64,000 nucleotides of DNA, from the IMG/VR virus record IMGVR_UViG_3300037112_000094, positions 1 through 64,000 of that record. The stretch is one strand, 5' to 3'. The notes beneath the pieces are model-generated. The model had not been told where the DNA came from, did not search any database, and saw only the letters and a program-made list of their open reading frames with translations. Positions 52,573 to 61,755 of this stretch are shown here, in pieces. Every line of letters starts with the position of its first letter. The first letter of the stretch is position 1. This DNA is from a virus. The position numbers and the translations under genes are program-made.

Positions 52573-53025
52573 CTACTTCTCCGTGAAAAATAACTGCCCA
52601 GCGATCTCGCACCGGTAAGTCACGACCGCAGGATTCCAGCCCTCCGGGAACGGCACCACGGTGCCACTTGGAAGTGTGAAGGTTGCCGTCGTCCGGATGC
52701 CTTTTGGGTTGTAGTAGAGGGTGCTGCCACCTGTGATATCTGGAAGCACCCCTGCGGAGATGTCAGCGGCCAGCGACAGGGAGGTGATGAAGGCACTCCA
52801 GTCTGGAGCGTTGAGCGCGTTTGGGCCGATTCCAAGTTCCTTATCGCCGGGTGTGGTCATGCTCGAAAACTGCTCAGGCCGCAACGCCTCCTCGTAGACG
52901 CTGCTCTTCGCTTTGGCCGCGCGGTTCACGAGCACGTTCAGGATCGAATGCATCCCTTGCGCGCCACCGCCGCGCGCTTCCTTCCATGCACAGATAGCAC
53001 CTACGACCTGATCCTGAAGAGTCAT
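52573..53025 (-). CDS. SleB-type cell wall hydrolase (endolysin)
   Basis: A 150-residue single-domain Hydrolase_2/SleB protein. CAWKEARGGGAQGMHSILNV carries the conserved catalytic-type Glu, followed by LVNRA, VYEEALRPEQFSSM and the C-terminal LYYNPKG segment seen in the family. It should cleave peptidoglycan glycan strands. It has no signal peptide, so it would need a holin or other export. It stands beside secreted and membrane proteins, which supports a lysis role. Confidence 0.88.
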   Translation of the reverse strand: MTLQDQVVGAICAWKEARGGGAQGMHSILNVLVNRAAKAKSSVYEEALRPEQFSSMTTPGDKELGIGPNALNAPDWSAFITSLSLAADISAGVLPDITGGSTLYYNPKGIRTTATFTLPSGTVVPFPEGWNPAVVTYRCEIAGQLFFTEK

Positions 53026-53032
53026 CCGACAC

Positions 53033-53632
53033 CTACTTTATCCCTGCTGTCGCGGCCTTGATCATCGCCCTGTGCAAAATCATCCTTCGAAGCGCCATGC
53101 TCTTCGTTGCCTGCGGGTTGAAATAGTACGCGAGCCCGCTCGTCATCTCGATTGCGTTATTCGATCCGACACGCATGAAGTGTATGTCGAGCGTGGACCA
53201 CTGAAGATTCGGAGTGATCCGATAGGACGCTCCACCGCCGAAGAGTAAAGCGATTTGGTTATTCGCTGTGAATGTCGCCAGTCCGCCCGCTCCTTGGATG
53301 AAGATTTGGAACGAATCTGCGGGCAGGTTTGTCTTCGCGAATAACGCCGAGAGATCGGGCGAGTACCGAACACCTCCGAAGTATGCGTTGAATGGCGACG
53401 CCGTAATTTCGTGGCCTTCTACTGAAAGGCTGTTCCCTTTCTGTACTCCCCAATCGATCAGGTCAAGTGATTCTGTTGTATGCGTGGCGGCTGTCCATGA
53501 CTTCTGGTAGTCGAGAGCCGTAGCCTCGGCGGCACTCGAAAAAACGAGGCCGGATTGCGCGCTGGCGACTGTCGAAATTGCCAGCAACGCGATCCCGGCC
53601 CAAAGCATCTTGGTCATCAATCCTTGTTTCAT
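53033..53632 (-). CDS. Secreted beta-rich protein
   Basis: A 199-residue protein with a Sec signal peptide (KMLWAGIALLAISTVASA-Q). The mature part has aromatic, alternating strands (FNAYFGGVRYSPDLSALF, IALLFGGGASYRITP, GLAYYFNPQ) that resemble a small outer-membrane beta-barrel. A phage-encoded surface barrel could alter phage adsorption (superinfection exclusion), but this is inference. Confidence 0.7.
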   Translation of the reverse strand: MKQGLMTKMLWAGIALLAISTVASAQSGLVFSSAAEATALDYQKSWTAATHTTESLDLIDWGVQKGNSLSVEGHEITASPFNAYFGGVRYSPDLSALFAKTNLPADSFQIFIQGAGGLATFTANNQIALLFGGGASYRITPNLQWSTLDIHFMRVGSNNAIEMTSGLAYYFNPQATKSMALRRMILHRAMIKAATAGIK

Positions 53633-53646
53633 CGTTCGCCTCGATC

Positions 53647-54255
53647 TTATTGCAATTGGAATTTCTGGTATCCGTGAAGCCCGAGAACCGCGTTGAAGCT
53701 GGACTTCAAAGTGGCCGCATTAGGCGGTTCGACCTTGCCTGTCGCGACCGCTGCCACAGCCCTCGCCGTCACCACTGCTGGCGCTGCGCCGGGAATGAGC
53801 GCCTGAATGCTGGACAGAGTCAAGATGGCCGTTCCCAAAGCCGCTACGATCACGGCGACGATGGATGGCGATACTGATCCAGCCGGGAGAGTTGCGATGA
53901 CGCCCTGTACGTCGCTCTGTACCTTCGTCAGTGCCGCAATCAGCGCGTTTAGGTTGCCCTGCGACTTGTTCGCGTTGTAGGCGTTGGCCGCGTCTTGGAA
54001 CGCGTTGAGCGAGGCAATCGCAACGTTCATGGCCGTCGTGAGAGCCGCTGCGACGCTTGCAGGCAGGCCCCCATTGCTGGTTGCCTCAGCGATCACCGAC
54101 ACCACGCTGTTCACGATGTTGATTACGACCGGTATATCGTCGATGACCGTCGTGATCCACGCTGTCGAGCATCCAGTCGTCAGCAATACGGTCGGTGCCG
54201 CCACCGCGACCGCTGCACCGGTTCCTGAGAGTTGCAAAAACATTCTACGATTCAT
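53647..54255 (-). CDS. Lipoprotein-like protein with Tat-type signal
   Basis: A 202-residue protein starting at ATG 54255 behind GAGGAGCATT. The N-terminus NRRMFLQLSGTGAAVAV and LLTTGC combine a twin-arginine-like start with a lipobox Cys. The rest is Ala/Val-rich, helical and rather hydrophobic (VVINIVNSVVSVIAEA, VIVAALGTAILTLSSIQAL). A membrane-anchored role, perhaps in lysis, is possible. Not recognised. Confidence 0.65.
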   Translation of the reverse strand: MNRRMFLQLSGTGAAVAVAAPTVLLTTGCSTAWITTVIDDIPVVINIVNSVVSVIAEATSNGGLPASVAAALTTAMNVAIASLNAFQDAANAYNANKSQGNLNALIAALTKVQSDVQGVIATLPAGSVSPSIVAVIVAALGTAILTLSSIQALIPGAAPAVVTARAVAAVATGKVEPPNAATLKSSFNAVLGLHGYQKFQLQ

Positions 54256-54263
54256 AATGCTCC

Positions 54264-55592
54264 TCAAAAAATCTGTGAAAGTTTCTTCCCGATTGGCACA
54301 CCCAGACCAGTGCATGGGCTCGGCTTCGGCCCAGCTTCGTACTGGCCGTTACCGCCCGTGGTAATGAGCGTGAAAGAGGGTGGATGATCCCAAAGCCTTG
54401 TCGAGATGAATCCAACCTTCCTACCCCACGCCGCGAACAGGCCAGCGTACAACGGTGCCACGGCGCTCGTTCCTCCAACAATCTGTTGCTGCCCCCCTTG
54501 AAAAATTAGGTACCCAGTATCGGGATCGGCGTTGGCGGCAAGATCGGGGACCATGCGGCCCAGACCTTTGGGCGCTGGAGGGATGTCTACTTGCCAAGCC
54601 TGAGCCGGGAAAATGGTGGAATATCCGCCGCCAGTTCCAGAGCCGTCCGTTTTGCCGGGGTTGTTATTCCAAACCGTCTCGCTGCTTGCTGTCTTCGACG
54701 TGCCGCCGCATCCCACCACGTGCGGGCATGACGCTGGGCAATCCACGTTGGCGGCATTGCGACCGCCGTCGCTTGAATCATTGTCTCCGGAAGCGGCAAA
54801 CACTACCATCCCGGCATCGGTCGCGGCCTTTGCTGCAGCATCCATTTGCTTGCAAGCTTCCGATCCCCATGCGGCTTCGTCAGCGCCCCACGAGATAGAG
54901 CAAACGGCGCAGCCATCCTTGGAAGCCTTGGCGACCGCCGAAGCAATGTCCTGTGACCAGTACACGCGAATGGTGGCTGGCTTGCCGGTGGCCACGAAGT
55001 AGGCGGCACCCGCGACCTCAATATCGAGAGCAACCTCCATATCATTGTCGTTACCCGGAGAATTCTTCGTTCCATCGACCGACACATCTGTCAGAGATGG
55101 CGATGGCTGGTCGATGGACTGGAAGTAGGCGTCAATGTCCGATTGCACCCACCCGCCGCCAAGCTCCACGATCCCGATGGTTCCTCCCCCTTTCAGACCG
55201 GTCGGCCACTCGTAGGCAGCGCAAAGGTCATCAACTTCCCACGCACCAGACGCGGTCGGGACTCCAGCGGCAAGGCGCTTCACGTATGGATGACAGTTGA
55301 ATCGCGGCGACAGCGGCTTCACGTTCGTCTGGTTCAACGGCGGCGCGAGTGGAGGCGGCGTGGTGCCCTTCCCGTAGCCGAGCACGCCAGCCAAGACGGA
55401 GAAAAACCCAGCGGCGCTTATGAGGTATGGTTGGTACTTGGCCGGAATCACCGAACTTGGAAGCGCCGCTAAAATGGCAGCGACGCCACCTATGATCCCT
55501 GTGATTGTCAGCAAGGTATTTGGTTTGGTTCCAAATGCGCGTTCAAGGATGCTGGCGACCAATTGAGCAAGTAGCTGAATCCAGTTTCCCAT
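54264..55592 (-). CDS. Membrane-anchored S53 peptidase (sedolisin/kumamolisin-like)
   Basis: About 442 residues. Residues 1-75 hold two hydrophobic helices (LLTITGIIGGVAAILAAL; LISAAGFFSVLAGVLGYG), then a Pro-rich linker. The catalytic domain has E186 and D190 (DMEVALDIEVAG), oxyanion D270 (SGDNDSSDGG) and Ser376 (GGTSAVAP), the complete Ser-Glu-Asp set. A C-terminal GGNGQYEAG...PCTGLG is typical of the calcium site. Sedolisins are normally secreted acid peptidases; a phage copy with a holin-like N-terminus is unusual. The propeptide is absent. Confidence 0.88.
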   Translation of the reverse strand: MGNWIQLLAQLVASILERAFGTKPNTLLTITGIIGGVAAILAALPSSVIPAKYQPYLISAAGFFSVLAGVLGYGKGTTPPPLAPPLNQTNVKPLSPRFNCHPYVKRLAAGVPTASGAWEVDDLCAAYEWPTGLKGGGTIGIVELGGGWVQSDIDAYFQSIDQPSPSLTDVSVDGTKNSPGNDNDMEVALDIEVAGAAYFVATGKPATIRVYWSQDIASAVAKASKDGCAVCSISWGADEAAWGSEACKQMDAAAKAATDAGMVVFAASGDNDSSDGGRNAANVDCPASCPHVVGCGGTSKTASSETVWNNNPGKTDGSGTGGGYSTIFPAQAWQVDIPPAPKGLGRMVPDLAANADPDTGYLIFQGGQQQIVGGTSAVAPLYAGLFAAWGRKVGFISTRLWDHPPSFTLITTGGNGQYEAGPKPSPCTGLGVPIGKKLSQIF

Positions 55593-55606
55593 CTCTTTCA
55601 CCTTTC

Positions 55607-55945
55607 CTAACGGTCGGAAAACCCATCGTGCTTCGAAGGACTCGGAAGCGGAATCCTGCTTGTATGCTCATCATGCAGCAGTGTGATCACGATATTCTGC
55701 TCCTCGTTGATCGTATAAATCTGGTCCGAGAGCGCCGCATGTTGCTCCATGATTGCCTTCTCTCCGCTGTCGAGGCGATCCAGATGGTCGTTTATAGTGG
55801 TGAGCGTGGCTGACATATACCACGCTCCCAGAGCAGTCGTGGTGAGGGCTGAAACGAGCGCGGATATGCCCCACTTCATCCACTCAGCCATTCCTTCGCT
55901 ATTTGTTTTAGGTTCTGCCACGATTGCCTCGCTTGTCGTGCCCAC
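55607..55945 (-). CDS. Single-TM protein, holin/spanin-like
   Basis: A 112-residue protein starting at GTG 55945 behind AGAAAGG. One membrane helix (WGISALVSALTTTALGAWYM) is followed by a coiled-coil-like, charged segment (INDHLDRLDSGEKAIMEQHAAL) and a polar tail. The N-in/C-out single-TM layout beside a lysin suggests a holin or i-spanin analogue, by position only. Confidence 0.65.
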   Translation of the reverse strand: MGTTSEAIVAEPKTNSEGMAEWMKWGISALVSALTTTALGAWYMSATLTTINDHLDRLDSGEKAIMEQHAALSDQIYTINEEQNIVITLLHDEHTSRIPLPSPSKHDGFSDR

Positions 55946-55986
55946 TTTCTTACCTTTCTCGAACGTAATTATAGATCGCGTTCAAC

Positions 55987-56523
55987 TTACAGACGTGGGT
56001 ATGAAATCTTAACTGTTGGACGTACCGCAACAGGAATCGAGTTGCTTGCGACTTGCTGTTCCGAAGCGTCTGGAAAAAGCGGAGGTGCAAGCTCGGCCAC
56101 AGATGTTACCGAAGGCTGTCCCGGCGTGCCCGGATAGAGCGCAATCAACACGGGTGCTGACGCAGGAGAAGGTGCTCCGGTTGCTGGTTGTCCTCCAGTT
56201 GGCGTCTCCACAAACTGTACCGTGTAGGCTTCGTATACTCCGGTCGGTGGCGCTGTGTCGGTGTACGTGTTTGTGGTGAGCGGGGAACTCGCCGTCTGTT
56301 TTGGCGTGTACGGTCCACTGCTGGATGGTGTTGGGCATACTGTGGCGCTCGTGCATGTGGCCGAACTGACGATGTAGCCGCAGCTATATCCAGTCGGGCA
56401 TGGGAGAGCAGTCCAATTTACAGTTGCCGATGGCGGTGGCGAGACCGGGGCCTGTGGCTTACAGCCAGCGGCTGCGAAAAGCAAAATCAGCAATGATGCG
56501 AACTTCAGATTTATCGACTTCAT
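55987..56523 (-). CDS. Lipoprotein with Pro/Thr-rich fibre-like region
   Basis: A 178-residue protein. The signal SINLKFASLLILLFAAAGC ends in a lipobox Cys near residue 21. The mature part is Pro/Ser/Thr-rich, with a fibronectin III-like segment (YTDTAPPTGVYEAYTVQFVET). It is probably anchored in a membrane or on the cell surface. Gene order and the shared FN3 style link it to the neighbour at 56535. Confidence 0.7.
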   Translation of the reverse strand: MKSINLKFASLLILLFAAAGCKPQAPVSPPPSATVNWTALPCPTGYSCGYIVSSATCTSATVCPTPSSSGPYTPKQTASSPLTTNTYTDTAPPTGVYEAYTVQFVETPTGGQPATGAPSPASAPVLIALYPGTPGQPSVTSVAELAPPLFPDASEQQVASNSIPVAVRPTVKISYPRL

Positions 56524-56534
56524 AGAACTCCTCC

Positions 56535-56900
56535 CTACGGGTTGAACTTTACGGTTGGTTTAGACGGTGATGGCGGTAAGGCTGGAACTACGACACTAGC
56601 CACGTTCGAAGGCGCGCTTGTCACTCCACTCGCATCGACACTCTCGACAATGTAGTCGTAGGTAGATGCTTGAACTGTCAGATCGCTATAGGTAGTTGAC
56701 GTGATCGCTGTTGTATTGAGTTGCTGATATGAAGTTCCTCCGCTTGGAGCGCGGAAGGCGTCATAACTGGAAACGGGATCAGGAGAACTTAGCGGCGCAT
56801 CCCACGTCAGATTCACTTCGCACGTCGTCACCTTCGCCTGGCACACGGCAAGCGGGGCCGCAAGAGCCAGAACCGAGAGTGCCGCGAAAATGCGTTTCAT
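56535..56900 (-). CDS. Secreted fibronectin III-domain protein
   Basis: A 121-residue protein. The signal peptide RIFAALSVLALAAPLAVCQA is followed by one FN3-like domain (VNLTWDAPLSSPDPVSSYDAF, YSDLTVQASTYDYIVESVDA). FN3 modules occur in phage tail proteins and secreted adhesins; a stand-alone secreted one is uncommon. Confidence 0.78.
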   Translation of the reverse strand: MKRIFAALSVLALAAPLAVCQAKVTTCEVNLTWDAPLSSPDPVSSYDAFRAPSGGTSYQQLNTTAITSTTYSDLTVQASTYDYIVESVDASGVTSAPSNVASVVVPALPPSPSKPTVKFNP

Positions 56901-56915
56901 GTGTCTCCTTATTTG

Positions 56916-59900
56916 TCAGATGACGCTCGTGCTAAGCAGATTTATCTCTGCAATGGTCCCTAATCCGCTATAGAAAGCAATCCCCCCAAAATCAATTGTG
57001 CCGACTGTCTGAGTTCCTATCGTCTGATAGGTAGCGCCTCCGTCAGTCGAAACCAGATATGAGAGAATCGTCCCTGAAACAGACAGCTTCAAATGAATAC
57101 TTGATCCAAACCACTCCGCGCCCTGATAAACAACACTACTCACAAAAGATGGGGCAACCGATCCGGGGCAAGTGCTTGTACAGTTATATTCTCCGATTTG
57201 GAGCGTTGCTGTAGAGAGAGAGGCATTTCCCTGCTGCCAACTCAGTGACCACACTAACCCATTTGTGTTGTCGTGAATCCAGATTCCTCCATTGCAATTA
57301 TTCGTGCCAACAGCGGCGCACAGTTGCCTGAAATCAATATCGATAGAACTGCTCAATGAAATTTTCGACCAATAATTTGTAGTCGCCGCAGTAGAGCTAA
57401 GAACGACATTCCCGTTCGTTCCGTTTGTGCAAGTCGGCCCTGTGCCAATGAAAACCTGAGAAGCGCATATCACTGGTTTTGTCACAGCAAACATATCGGG
57501 GTCGTAGAATGTCGAGCCAATTTCGATGTATGGCGGCGCGGCTACTACAGTTGATCCTCCTCCAGCAGCCGCCGTATAGCAAGGATTCGGGGTGCTTGCG
57601 GTCGTGTACTGCAAATTCTGCCCCGTCGTCGGTGTAAAGCCGGTGCAGAAAGGGACGCCATTCAGTTGGTTTGCGCTGACTGTCCCCGTGCCGCTCGGAG
57701 CTAAGCTGGCTCCCGAACCAACGGCCATCGCAGCACTCGTATTGGTCCCGCTGGAGATGGCAGAAAAAGCAGTCGTCGTGGTGGCCGCAACGCCAACCTG
57801 CGCAGCCATAACCACAGTTGGCGTGCCAACGACGGTCCCGGTCGTGACAACTTGAATATCCAGCAAATCGAGCGATGCCGTCGTAAAGCTGTGCGTCGTG
57901 TCTGAGCATGAAGTAGCCGATGCTCCGCTGATCGTACAGGTGAGCGTTTGGCTCGAAGCATTCTTGCGCCAAGTGAAAGCAATCGAATTTCCAACGCCCG
58001 GGGCGGTGCTCAATTGCACCGTCATGTTCTGAATGGTGACCGCTGCCGGTGAATCGATATCCACATTCGTCTCGGTCGCACTCGACAAGCCGCCGCCGCC
58101 GATAGGGAAGTACAACGTCCCGGTAAAAGTCAGCGCCGGTCCCGAATAGGTGACGATGCCTGCGCCCGTCCCAGCCGCCGCAATAGCCGCCTGCACGAAA
58201 GCCGTGGTAGCAAGCTGCGTCGTGTTCGTGCCCCCCGTCGCAGTAGGGGCCGCTGGCGTTCCTGTGAAGGTCGGACTGGCCTTCGGAGCCAGCGATGAGA
58301 GGAGCGTGCTGCTATCCTGCTGTGTGCCAGCCGTGTCCACGTAGGTCACTACATCTCCTGCCACAGTTGCAGAAGTTGGTCCCGATGCCAGCCCCGCTCC
58401 AGTACCCGCAATAGCCTTGCTGCTGGTGATCGTGCTGGATGACCCAGCGACACCAACCTGAGTCGCTGTCATGCCCGAGAGGCCCGAGCTACCGCTAGCA
58501 CAGCCGCTGGTTGTCAACGCGCCGCCCGTTCCGTGTGGGCATATGGGGCTTGTCGAAGGAGAAAGCCCTTGAATGACAACATTTCCGTTGCCATCAATCG
58601 ATAAACCGTTTGCCCCATACAATCCGAAAATCGCATAGTTAGAAGCTGAGCCCGCACCGGCATAATAAAATTGCATTCTCAACACATCGTTCGTTGCATT
58701 ATCTCTTCCGAGGTCTTCCTTTATCGAATAGCCCGTTGGCATATTCGGGCCTAACACGCCAAAAATGGGGTAGTTAAAAGCCGTGCTCGAACTGCTAGGC
58801 TCCTGCACCGCCGCCGTAGAAGGATAATGATTTCCGCTGTTTTGACTAGTGCTGTTGAAGGTACTTGGAGAATCTGAATTGACAGTCAGGTGTTGGTAAC
58901 CGAATAGCGTTCCCAAAGACATGATCTGCGAGCCGAGAGTGCTTCCCGATGAAGCGGAAAACCACTGATAGGTGTAAACAGAATCGTAAGTGGGAATCTG
59001 CATGAAGCCGTTACCTACCCCCGCGACTCCGGGTGCCGAACCAAAATAGTCGCTCCGCTTGTCCAGTGGGTCACTCACGCCGGAGAGCAGCACATTCGCA
59101 ATCTTTGCCGCTGCCAGGTTCACGCCGCCTGGGCCGAATCCGCCGTTCCCGGCAACGAGCGATGAGTTTCCCGGATCGTTGACCACACGAGCCACATCAA
59201 CGAAACCATCCCAATACTGGCCGCTGGCCTGATTCGCCGCGCTCTTCCCTTGAAGAGGCAGCCATTGTTCCAGCGCGATCAGGGTCTGGTAGCCGGAGGA
59301 GCAGATTCCGAGGCCGGTCTGCCCGAGGTTGACGGCGTTCGTGCTCCAGACCACCACAGAGCTGCTGTCGGCATGTACCTGCGCCCATAGGGAGTTAAGC
59401 GCCGCCTCGATCGTTGCAGCCGAAGTGCAACCGTTCGCAAAGGCATCGTTTTCTAACTGCCCGAAGATGAAGTAGGTCGGCTGGCCGGTCACTGCCTCGC
59501 TCAGTGGGTGCAGGATTGTCGAGTAATAGGTGTTGAGCGCCTGCTCGGTGACAGGATTCGGGATCACCACATAGGGCGTCAGTTTGCCACTGAGCCCGGC
59601 CAGATTCGCCGTGTTGAAAGGCAGGTTATATGTGGCCTTGGCTGCGACGCCGCAGGTTGAGGCGCAGGTGCCGCTGCTGGCAAAACTAAACTCAAACTGC
59701 GTAGAACTTAAGCCGGATGAGAGTACCTTGAAAAGCGTGTATCCGGTCGAATAGCTGATGTCGGTCGGTGCTGAGAAGGTCGAAGTCCACGCGCTCGAGA
59801 AACGCATGTTGACCCAATCGCCAGCGGCCAGGTTGTTCGTCCCGCTGTTTGTCACCGTGCATGTGACGCCCGTGCAGGTGAATCCCGTCAAGGCGAACGT

Positions 59901-60914
59901 CGGCTCGATCACGTTGCCGTCGTCATCGTTGACGCTGTCTCCGGCAAAGATTCCATTAGCCGGTGTAAATCCTCCGCCACCGCCACTCGAATAGACCGGG
60001 ATGTTGAGCGCGCCGGTCACCGTGTTAAAGGCAGCCGCGCCACTCGACCCCGTAGTCGTCAGCGATGACACGCACGGCATATCCCCGAATACCGGCCCCG
60101 CGACGCCGCCGAGACAAAGGTTCAGTTGAGGGGGAAGGCCAGTAGGTGTATTCGTTCCGTTAGAAATCACTAAGTCTCCCGATGTAGGCCAAGTGACGCT
60201 GCTTCCACCAGTTGAGCTAATCGTGCAGTCAGTCGAATTATTTCCGGGATTATCCACGCAGCTTACCGTGGAGTTGGAACCGGACTTGAGATTCAGCCTA
60301 GCCTCTTGCGTGAGGGAAACGGTGTTCGCTTGGACGGTCTGGTAGAAGAAAGCGGAGGAGAGAATAGACGGCTGACAGTCAGAACTGCTGGTGCAATTGA
60401 TGGCGTAGAGACCCGCCGCTGGATTTCCGAGAATGTTGGCTTGTGCGGCTGGCGCTGAGGTTCCACCTGTGCATCCAGCGGAGATGATGTTCGGTGAGCA
60501 TGAGCCTCCGCTTCCGGTACCGCCACTCGCAAATACATCAACAGCCGCCACAACCGGGGATGGGAATACGAGAGGTGGATCACCGCCGCTCAATTGAACG
60601 TCGTACCCTTGTCCCTGCGCCGCATAGAAGAGCCAGTGCCCGGTCTGTGTCGAAGAGATGGTCGTTGCTTTGAACGGGTTCGTAAGCGGTGTGTTGCTTC
60701 CGTCCTTGTAGATCGTCGCGAGAGTCTGGGAGTCCGTGAGGTAAACGCTGACCAGACAGTGTGGAATCACCCCTTGAAGATAATTGGATGAGTTGAGTCC
60801 GGCGATTGTGGCTTGCCTTCCACCAAGGTCGCAGTATCCCTGAATCGATCCCGTGGCCTGAGCGAGCACCGAGACTGGAGCGAGCAACGTCAGTAGGAAA
60901 ATCAGGCGCTTCAT
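56916..60914 (-). CDS. Giant fibre/adhesin with N-terminal signal peptide
   Basis: A 1332-residue protein. It begins with a Sec-type signal (KRLIFLLTLLAPVSVLAQA). An Ig/FN3-like N-terminal domain follows (GSIQGYCDLGGRQATIAGL), then long Gly/Ser/Thr-rich beta segments, repeated GTGAGLASGP- and TPTFTGTPAAPTATGG-like stretches typical of fibre shafts, and a lectin-like C-terminus. In the middle (residues about 470-600) an enzyme-like region has TYYSTILHPLSEAVTGQPTY. A tail fibre normally needs no signal peptide, so this may be a surface-displayed adhesin. Confidence 0.75.
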   Translation of the reverse strand: MKRLIFLLTLLAPVSVLAQATGSIQGYCDLGGRQATIAGLNSSNYLQGVIPHCLVSVYLTDSQTLATIYKDGSNTPLTNPFKATTISSTQTGHWLFYAAQGQGYDVQLSGGDPPLVFPSPVVAAVDVFASGGTGSGGSCSPNIISAGCTGGTSAPAAQANILGNPAAGLYAINCTSSSDCQPSILSSAFFYQTVQANTVSLTQEARLNLKSGSNSTVSCVDNPGNNSTDCTISSTGGSSVTWPTSGDLVISNGTNTPTGLPPQLNLCLGGVAGPVFGDMPCVSSLTTTGSSGAAAFNTVTGALNIPVYSSGGGGGFTPANGIFAGDSVNDDDGNVIEPTFALTGFTCTGVTCTVTNSGTNNLAAGDWVNMRFSSAWTSTFSAPTDISYSTGYTLFKVLSSGLSSTQFEFSFASSGTCASTCGVAAKATYNLPFNTANLAGLSGKLTPYVVIPNPVTEQALNTYYSTILHPLSEAVTGQPTYFIFGQLENDAFANGCTSAATIEAALNSLWAQVHADSSSVVVWSTNAVNLGQTGLGICSSGYQTLIALEQWLPLQGKSAANQASGQYWDGFVDVARVVNDPGNSSLVAGNGGFGPGGVNLAAAKIANVLLSGVSDPLDKRSDYFGSAPGVAGVGNGFMQIPTYDSVYTYQWFSASSGSTLGSQIMSLGTLFGYQHLTVNSDSPSTFNSTSQNSGNHYPSTAAVQEPSSSSTAFNYPIFGVLGPNMPTGYSIKEDLGRDNATNDVLRMQFYYAGAGSASNYAIFGLYGANGLSIDGNGNVVIQGLSPSTSPICPHGTGGALTTSGCASGSSGLSGMTATQVGVAGSSSTITSSKAIAGTGAGLASGPTSATVAGDVVTYVDTAGTQQDSSTLLSSLAPKASPTFTGTPAAPTATGGTNTTQLATTAFVQAAIAAAGTGAGIVTYSGPALTFTGTLYFPIGGGGLSSATETNVDIDSPAAVTIQNMTVQLSTAPGVGNSIAFTWRKNASSQTLTCTISGASATSCSDTTHSFTTASLDLLDIQVVTTGTVVGTPTVVMAAQVGVAATTTTAFSAISSGTNTSAAMAVGSGASLAPSGTGTVSANQLNGVPFCTGFTPTTGQNLQYTTASTPNPCYTAAAGGGSTVVAAPPYIEIGSTFYDPDMFAVTKPVICASQVFIGTGPTCTNGTNGNVVLSSTAATTNYWSKISLSSSIDIDFRQLCAAVGTNNCNGGIWIHDNTNGLVWSLSWQQGNASLSTATLQIGEYNCTSTCPGSVAPSFVSSVVYQGAEWFGSSIHLKLSVSGTILSYLVSTDGGATYQTIGTQTVGTIDFGGIAFYSGLGTIAEINLLSTSVI

Positions 60915-60982
60915 GTTACCTCCTTACGGTGAGTGTTACCAAAACAGCGTTCCCGATAGACTTCATCCACGCGGCCAATGTT

Positions 60983-61258
60983 CTAACTCAGGCCGATGTA
61001 GGTCAAGAAGATGGTGCAATTGTTGACATTACCCGGAGCAGAAGAGAACGTCACAACGACAATTGTTCCGGAAATGCTGACGGAACTGCCGCCAATACCG
61101 AGATCGTTTACCACCGCTACTGGAGGGTTGTCATTGAATACAAGATTGAATGGAGCCTTCTTGAGATCGAACGACATCGATGTGCTTGTGCCATCTCCAG
61201 CTATGTTCATGGTTATCGAGTTAACCGTTGATGTCACATTGTTAATGCCAATAGCCAT
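60983..61258 (-). CDS. Small beta-rich structural protein
   Basis: A 91-residue protein behind ACAGGAGGAATCAA. Hydrophobic/polar alternation (NSITMNIAGDGTSTSMSFDL, GGSSVSISGTIVVVTFSS) suggests a jelly-roll or Ig-like decoration domain. It lies between the giant fibre and another small structural gene. No family is recognised. Confidence 0.75.
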   Translation of the reverse strand: MAIGINNVTSTVNSITMNIAGDGTSTSMSFDLKKAPFNLVFNDNPPVAVVNDLGIGGSSVSISGTIVVVTFSSAPGNVNNCTIFLTYIGLS

Positions 61259-61273
61259 TTGATTCCTCCTGTG

Positions 61274-61684
61274 TTACCTAGTTACCATCAGTGTTACGTT
61301 AACTGCATTGGTTAAGCTGGCCATCCACCCCGCGACATACTTTGGCCATAGATTGCTCGCCATGTCGTAGCGCCAGACAAATCCATTTGTTCCGGTTTGG
61401 CCAGTAGACCCCGTGCTCTTGATGCTTGCCAGTTGGATGTAGTTCGGTGCCGCGTCAATGTTGGCACCTAAAATATCTACTTCGAAGGTTCCGGGATTTG
61501 CTGAGAAGATCACTTCAAACGAAGCTCCCCACGGGTAGAAAGCATTGTCGAGACGTTCCAGCAAAAACCCCTGACTCAGCGAACCCGGAAAGGTCCCCGC
61601 AGGAACCGTTTCCACGTTCCACAAGAATCCTTGGCGGTTGACACGAAGAAGCGTTGCTAAACCGGGTCCGGGATATGTGGGCAC
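61274..61684 (-). CDS. Small structural protein
   Basis: A 136-residue protein starting at GTG 61684 behind GAAGGAGGTTTTTA. It looks beta-rich with aromatic strands (GFLWNVETVPAGTFPG, FEVIFSANPGTFEVDILGA). It is probably a virion decoration or tail component by position. No family is recognised. Confidence 0.72.
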   Translation of the reverse strand: MPTYPGPGLATLLRVNRQGFLWNVETVPAGTFPGSLSQGFLLERLDNAFYPWGASFEVIFSANPGTFEVDILGANIDAAPNYIQLASIKSTGSTGQTGTNGFVWRYDMASNLWPKYVAGWMASLTNAVNVTLMVTR

Positions 61685-61755
61685 TAAAAACCTCCTTCAA
61701 GCTGCGGTAGAATGGAAAAGCGGTCGAACACCGCAATTCCATTCGAGGTGGAATC

